Origin: Moraxellaceae bacterium
GTDB lineage: Bacteria; Pseudomonadota; Gammaproteobacteria; Pseudomonadales; Moraxellaceae
Reading direction: 5' to 3'
Length of the DNA stretch: 26,127 bases
Assembly: GCA_030684415.1 (NCBI GenBank)
Contig: JAUXNL010000007.1
Span: forward strand, 1-26,127
Positions 22,545-26,127 of the stretch are shown piece after piece. A model generated the notes under the pieces. The model did not search any database and was not told where the DNA came from. It worked only from the letters and a program-made list of their open reading frames with translations. Position numbers and translations under genes: made by a program. The stretch's first letter is position 1. Every line of letters begins with the position of its first letter.

Positions 22545-23210
22545 CTATTCGCCAAGCTCGCGGATACGTGGCTGCACCGAGCGTTGATAGCGCTCATCAC
22601 GCACCGCCTCTCGCAAACCCCGCAAGGTCATATACGGTGTCTCGTGAATGATCAGATTGACGATGCTGCCAGGAATGCTGCCGCCCGGATTGGCTCGTCC
22701 CGTCATGGAGACTTCAACCTGCCCCCCGGGCAATGGCCTTAGCACCCAGACACCTTCCATATCGGGCATGCGCACAAAGCCGGCACGGTGCGGATACTGG
22801 GCACTCTCAACCGAAATACTGCGAATGGTGACCACCCGCGTCTTTTCGTCCTGAGAAACCGCACCACTCAAAACGACATCTCGATCCGTGAGTGGCCACG
22901 GAAAGTCCGTATCGGCACGAATGACGAACGTTCCCTCCTCATCGTTCCGGCTCAAGACATCGATACGCGTGGTGCGATACGCCCAGCGACCCGCATTATC
23001 GGTATCCAGAATCAGGTTCACGACCCCAGAGAGCGAGCTTTTCACTACCGTCACCGCACGAAACCCACGAATGGGATAGTCGGGAATGGTCGTCGTCCAT
23101 ACTTTGATGCCACCACGGTCACGCGCCAACTCCCAATTCTCGGCAACGGCAGGTGCAGCCACCATCACCAGCAGCAACGAGATCAGACGAGAAACATGAA
23201 GGAAGGACAT
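22545..23210 (-). CDS. secreted START-domain protein
   Basis: This 221-residue protein has a signal peptide (SRLISLLLVMVAAPAVA, cleaved near residue 23) and a START-like lipid-binding domain (WELARDRGGIKVWTTTIPDY at the beginning, DTDFPWPLTDRDVV in the middle, GGSIPGSIVNLIIHETPYMTLRGLRE at the end). Bacterial START proteins of this type probably bind hydrophobic ligands such as lipids in the periplasm; the ligand is unknown. The start at 23210 is chosen for the signal peptide; the ribosome binding site is weak. The gene follows the TRAP permease on the same strand but is separated from it by a terminator. Confidence 0.85.
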   Translation of the reverse strand: MSFLHVSRLISLLLVMVAAPAVAENWELARDRGGIKVWTTTIPDYPIRGFRAVTVVKSSLSGVVNLILDTDNAGRWAYRTTRIDVLSRNDEEGTFVIRADTDFPWPLTDRDVVLSGAVSQDEKTRVVTIRSISVESAQYPHRAGFVRMPDMEGVWVLRPLPGGQVEVSMTGRANPGGSIPGSIVNLIIHETPYMTLRGLREAVRDERYQRSVQPRIRELGE

Positions 23211-23334
23211 CAATTGGAGTAATTCCGAAATACCGAGGCTGACGCCATGCTGCCGATTAATCGCCACAATTACAGTGGCCAAAAACTCCAGCAGATCGGG
23301 AAAGGTCCGTACATTCCACCCACTCCGCTGCCCC

Positions 23335-23368
23335 AAAAGACAGCCGGCCCGCTAGGGCCGGCTGTCTT
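23335..23368 (-). terminator. Rho-independent terminator of the TRAP transporter unit
   Basis: AAGACAGCCGGCCC (23337-23350) and GGGCCGGCTGTCTT (23355-23368) pair perfectly over 14 bp around GCTA. Read on the - strand, the stem ends in TCTTTT, so it terminates transcripts from the permease gene that ends at 23387. Confidence 0.9.
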
Positions 23369-23386
23369 CATTGGCAAGGCTCGGTA

Positions 23387-25540
23387 TCAGGGCATCTTGA
23401 AATGGGGAATCGCACTAAAGAACCCTGTGCCTTTATAGTCCCAATCCACGAATGCACCACCGTAAACCACAATCAGCAACGCCGTAAACATGACGATCAG
23501 CGGCAAAATCCAGCGCTCGTAACGCCAGTAGAAGCTGAGATGTCGTACCTCGGCATCAGCATCTGCCATTTCTTTTTCACCAACGACCTGTCTTGTCAGC
23601 AACTGGTTCAAAGCTACTGGCGGCGTGAGATAACCCAACTCGAAGGCCGTCAGCACGATCATCCAGAAATGCACTGGATGGATGCCATTGTTATAGGCCA
23701 CCGGCGCCACCGTCGCCGTCACCAGAATAACCGCGCCGAACGGGTCCATGACCATGCCGATAAACACCAGCAGGATTGCCAGCAGGGTCAGGGCCAGCCA
23801 GATATTGCCGAAGGTGTGTGGCACCGCCTCCATGATGCCGGAGCGCTCGATCATGCCGCCGACGCTCACGGAAAGCGCCATCAGCATGATGAGTGCCCCG
23901 ATATGGCCAATCGTGTCATTGGTGGCGACACGTACGGACTCTTCGAGGCTGACGCGTCGCTCCTGCTCATGGCCATCTGCAATCTGCTGTGCGGTCAGCG
24001 CTTTCGGCTCATAGCGGCGCAGTTTGTCGAAAATCACAAAGGCAATCAGGATCACCGGCAGGATGACAGGCGCAGTGAATTCGTCGAGTTTGGTATTGAG
24101 ACCCCAGGTTTCAGCACCGTAGAACATGCTGACCGCAATCCAGATCACGATGTAAGGCGCCACAGGCACCAATGCACGCGCCGAGGCTGGCAAAGCAATA
24201 GCGGGGTTTTCGATCTGTACTTTCTGCTGTCGCAGGATTTGCGAAGCAATCAGGAACAGGGTCGAGGAAACGAGGAAAACCCAGAAGCCCCAACCGTACA
24301 GGATGGAGGTCGTCACCTGCTTGTTAAGCGCAGCAATCACAACAATCAACAAGCATGGGGCCAATACCACGCCCATGGAACCTGACATGGCCGTCGCTGC
24401 CAGGGCGTACTGACGCCGTGCACCCGACATCAGGATCTCACGGTAAATGACCGCACCCGCCGCGATCACGAAAATACCCGATGCGCCCGTATAGGCCGTC
24501 GGGAAAGCCGCGGCAAACAGGATGATCCAGGTCAGCAGCTCGGGTGAGAACTTCCAAGGACGGAGGATATCCATGAAGTAGTCCACTACACGCGTCTGCT
24601 TCAACAGCATGCCCGCCCAGATATAAAGCGCCAGGTTCAAGAACACGCCTGAGAGCTCCATCATCTGCCCGAGATAAATGGCAAGACCGGCAGGATGACC
24701 ATCAGCGATAAAGTTGAAGCCGGCCATCATGGCCATGACTGCAAACAACGGTATCGACAGCAATGCCATACCAAAAGAGCCGCCCGGTGTAGCCGTTTTT
24801 GGCGGGAACAGCAGTGACTTCAGACTGATCAGGCCAATCGCCGAGAACATGAACACCCATATCCAGTTGATATACGGGCGATCGACGGCCACGCCAGAGG
24901 CATTCTGGATGGCGATATATTTGATAGAAGAGAAAACCAGCACACTGTTCGCCACCAGCATGGCAACCGAATAAACACGGAAGTCCATGAGTGTCTTGGG
25001 CGGACGCAGGGAGATGTGGTGCAGGCCCAGCGTTGTGGTCAGTGAAGCAATCGCCACCATGATCAGCAGCAGCAGGCTGCGGTTCTCGGTGCCAAAACGG
25101 AAAATGGCGAAGAACGTCGTTTCAACCTTGCGGTAAGCCTTCACTTCTGCCGTCAGGTGCGACGTCACATTGGTGTACATCGCATGCTTTTCGCGGCACA
25201 GCTCCAGCGCTTTTTCCAGCGACTGTCGCTGGGCATCGACATCGACCACCTCATCCGAGAACAAGGCATCAATATCGTCCATGCCCCCAGCAGATGCCCC
25301 GGGGCCTGCCGCTGCCGCCGCATCAATGTCCTGATTGGGGTCGCAGGCCGGTAGCGCCGGATCGGCACGCAGCATGAAGTACTGGATACCCGAATCGGGA
25401 TTACCGAACAGGCGTTCGCCCGTACGCAGCAACTGACCATGGATCATTTCGCCGGTGCCAATCACCAGCGTCAATACCAGCAAAAGGAATACGGGCAGAC
25501 TGGAGAACCATTCTGACAACGTGCGATTGAAAATCTTCAT
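23387..25540 (-). CDS. fused TRAP-type transporter permease (DctQ-DctM)
   Basis: This 717-residue inner-membrane protein combines a small DctQ-like N-terminal part (membrane segments near residues 13-30, 154-172, 190-210 and 222-240) with a DctM-type large subunit (about 260-715; PTAYTGASGIFVIAAGAVIYRE, PVAYNNGIHPVHFW, FELGYLTPPVALNQLL). TRAP transporters import organic acids with a separate binding protein and a sodium gradient. Between the first two membrane segments lies a long loop (about 31-150) with Cys66 and Cys115, an Ala/Gly-rich acidic linker containing MDDIDALFSDE, and a helical region; it should face the periplasm. The start at 25540 has AAGG 8 bases upstream. The solute is unknown. 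The probable binding-protein gene lies just upstream on the same strand. Confidence 0.87.
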   Translation of the reverse strand: MKIFNRTLSEWFSSLPVFLLLVLTLVIGTGEMIHGQLLRTGERLFGNPDSGIQYFMLRADPALPACDPNQDIDAAAAAGPGASAGGMDDIDALFSDEVVDVDAQRQSLEKALELCREKHAMYTNVTSHLTAEVKAYRKVETTFFAIFRFGTENRSLLLLIMVAIASLTTTLGLHHISLRPPKTLMDFRVYSVAMLVANSVLVFSSIKYIAIQNASGVAVDRPYINWIWVFMFSAIGLISLKSLLFPPKTATPGGSFGMALLSIPLFAVMAMMAGFNFIADGHPAGLAIYLGQMMELSGVFLNLALYIWAGMLLKQTRVVDYFMDILRPWKFSPELLTWIILFAAAFPTAYTGASGIFVIAAGAVIYREILMSGARRQYALAATAMSGSMGVVLAPCLLIVVIAALNKQVTTSILYGWGFWVFLVSSTLFLIASQILRQQKVQIENPAIALPASARALVPVAPYIVIWIAVSMFYGAETWGLNTKLDEFTAPVILPVILIAFVIFDKLRRYEPKALTAQQIADGHEQERRVSLEESVRVATNDTIGHIGALIMLMALSVSVGGMIERSGIMEAVPHTFGNIWLALTLLAILLVFIGMVMDPFGAVILVTATVAPVAYNNGIHPVHFWMIVLTAFELGYLTPPVALNQLLTRQVVGEKEMADADAEVRHLSFYWRYERWILPLIVMFTALLIVVYGGAFVDWDYKGTGFFSAIPHFKMP

Positions 25541-25644
25541 GGAGAGGCCTTGTCTGGCTGTTGTTGTAATGACCGGCGGCAACTTGCCGGTATTCCATGA
25601 CCCACAGGTCGGTTAGCGGATAAAAAAACTCCCGGATATGGCAA

Positions 25645-25663
25645 GGGGCCCACCTGGGGCCCC
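25645..25663. promoter_or_regulatory. GC-rich hairpin between binding-protein and permease genes
   Basis: GGGGCCC (25645-25651) pairs with GGGCCCC (25657-25663). On the - strand a run of T (25622-25628) follows about 16 bases later, not directly, so it is at best a weak attenuator that would leave more binding-protein mRNA than permease mRNA. Confidence 0.4.
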
Positions 25664-25680
25664 CTCCGGCTAAGCAATAC

Positions 25681-26127
25681 CTACTCGAGCTTCTGCGCGC
25701 ACTCGGCATCAGCAGCATTCAACTGGCAACGCACATTGCGCAGCAGCGACATCATGCGCTTGTCATAAATGCCTTCATTGGCGAGCGAAATACGCGACTC
25801 GCGGAGCAGCACCGTGTACTTTTCCTGGTCGGCGTCCGGAATCTGCATCCAGTACTTCTTGTCGATTTCCTTTTCGGCAGCCGTAATCAGCTTCATGGCG
25901 TTTTCGTACTGGCTCTGCACATACTCGCGCGACTTCTGCCCGAAGCCATCAGGAAACTTGTCGTTACGGACAATGATTTGCAGTGTCAGTTGCACCAGCG
26001 GGAAATTGGCAATCGCACCGCGACTTCCAAGCCCCTTGAAAAGCTCAAGCGGCTTGAAGGCAGCGGCAGGCGCGCCAATGATGTCGACCGAGCCATTATT
26101 GAACTTGCCGGCAAAGTTGGTGACATC
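25681..26127 (-). CDS. probable TRAP-associated solute-binding protein (C-terminal part, runs off the window)
   Basis: The frame is open from the right window edge to TAG at 25681-25683, giving the last 148 residues. The sequence begins DVTNFAGKFNNGSVDIIGAP, continues with APAAAFKPLELFKGLG, and ends in a charged helical section (RNVRCQLNAADAECAQKLE). Segments like NNGSVDIIGAPAAAFKPLE fit a periplasmic binding protein of the TRAP type, in a divergent family often annotated simply as putative solute-binding protein; I am not certain of the family. The N terminus and signal peptide lie outside the window. The gene is 140 bases upstream of the fused permease on the same strand, so they probably form one transport system. 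Confidence 0.7.
   Translation of the reverse strand, partial: DVTNFAGKFNNGSVDIIGAPAAAFKPLELFKGLGSRGAIANFPLVQLTLQIIVRNDKFPDGFGQKSREYVQSQYENAMKLITAAEKEIDKKYWMQIPDADQEKYTVLLRESRISLANEGIYDKRMMSLLRNVRCQLNAADAECAQKLE

Overview
The window looks like chromosomal DNA of a GC-rich gammaproteobacterium, most likely in the order Pseudomonadales. The strongest argument is a gene order that I recall from Pseudomonas: dksA, gluQ, cbrA, cbrB, the small RNA crcZ, pcnB, folK, panB, panC, panD. Two differences argue against an ordinary Pseudomonas: DksA has an unusually long basic tail, and a transporter gene sits between dksA and gluQ. The genus cannot be fixed from sequence reading alone.

Left part (1-5445): the first 660 bases hold no convincing gene apart from a possible 3' end of an upstream reading frame. 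Next come a FixJ-like response regulator with a degenerate receiver domain (+), an outer-membrane phospholipase A (-), a TPR-like lipoprotein (-) and penicillin-binding protein 1B (-). These last three act in the envelope or the cell wall.

Middle part (5591-12110): a PfkB-type sugar/nucleoside kinase, an orphan TfoX C-terminal domain protein and a small Rieske ferredoxin-like protein form a tight + strand cluster. dksA follows with its own promoter candidate and a perfect terminator. A second tight run carries an SLC13-type permease with two RCK_C domains, gluQ and a DUF4126 membrane protein.

Regulatory core (12507-17912): a small membrane protein (cbrX-like), the sensor kinase CbrA (transporter domain fused to a histidine kinase), a 44-codon mini-ORF that bridges cbrA and cbrB with ATGA overlaps at both ends, and the sigma54 activator CbrB. 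After cbrB lies an AT-rich noncoding stretch with repeated GTTAC half-sites, a correctly spaced sigma54 promoter, A-rich Hfq/Crc-type motifs, a 13-bp hairpin and a Rho-independent terminator. I read this as the carbon catabolite repression decoy RNA CrcZ. By the Pseudomonas model, CbrA senses nutrient state, CbrB switches on crcZ, and CrcZ titrates Hfq/Crc away from target mRNAs.

Right part (18068-26127): pcnB and folK (folate), then panB, panC and panD (pantothenate/CoA precursor). A 26-bp perfect hairpin works as a two-way terminator between panD and a convergent START-domain protein gene. The window ends in a minus-strand TRAP-type transport locus: a fused DctQ-DctM permease with an unusual periplasmic loop, and the C-terminal part of its probable solute-binding protein, which runs off the window edge.
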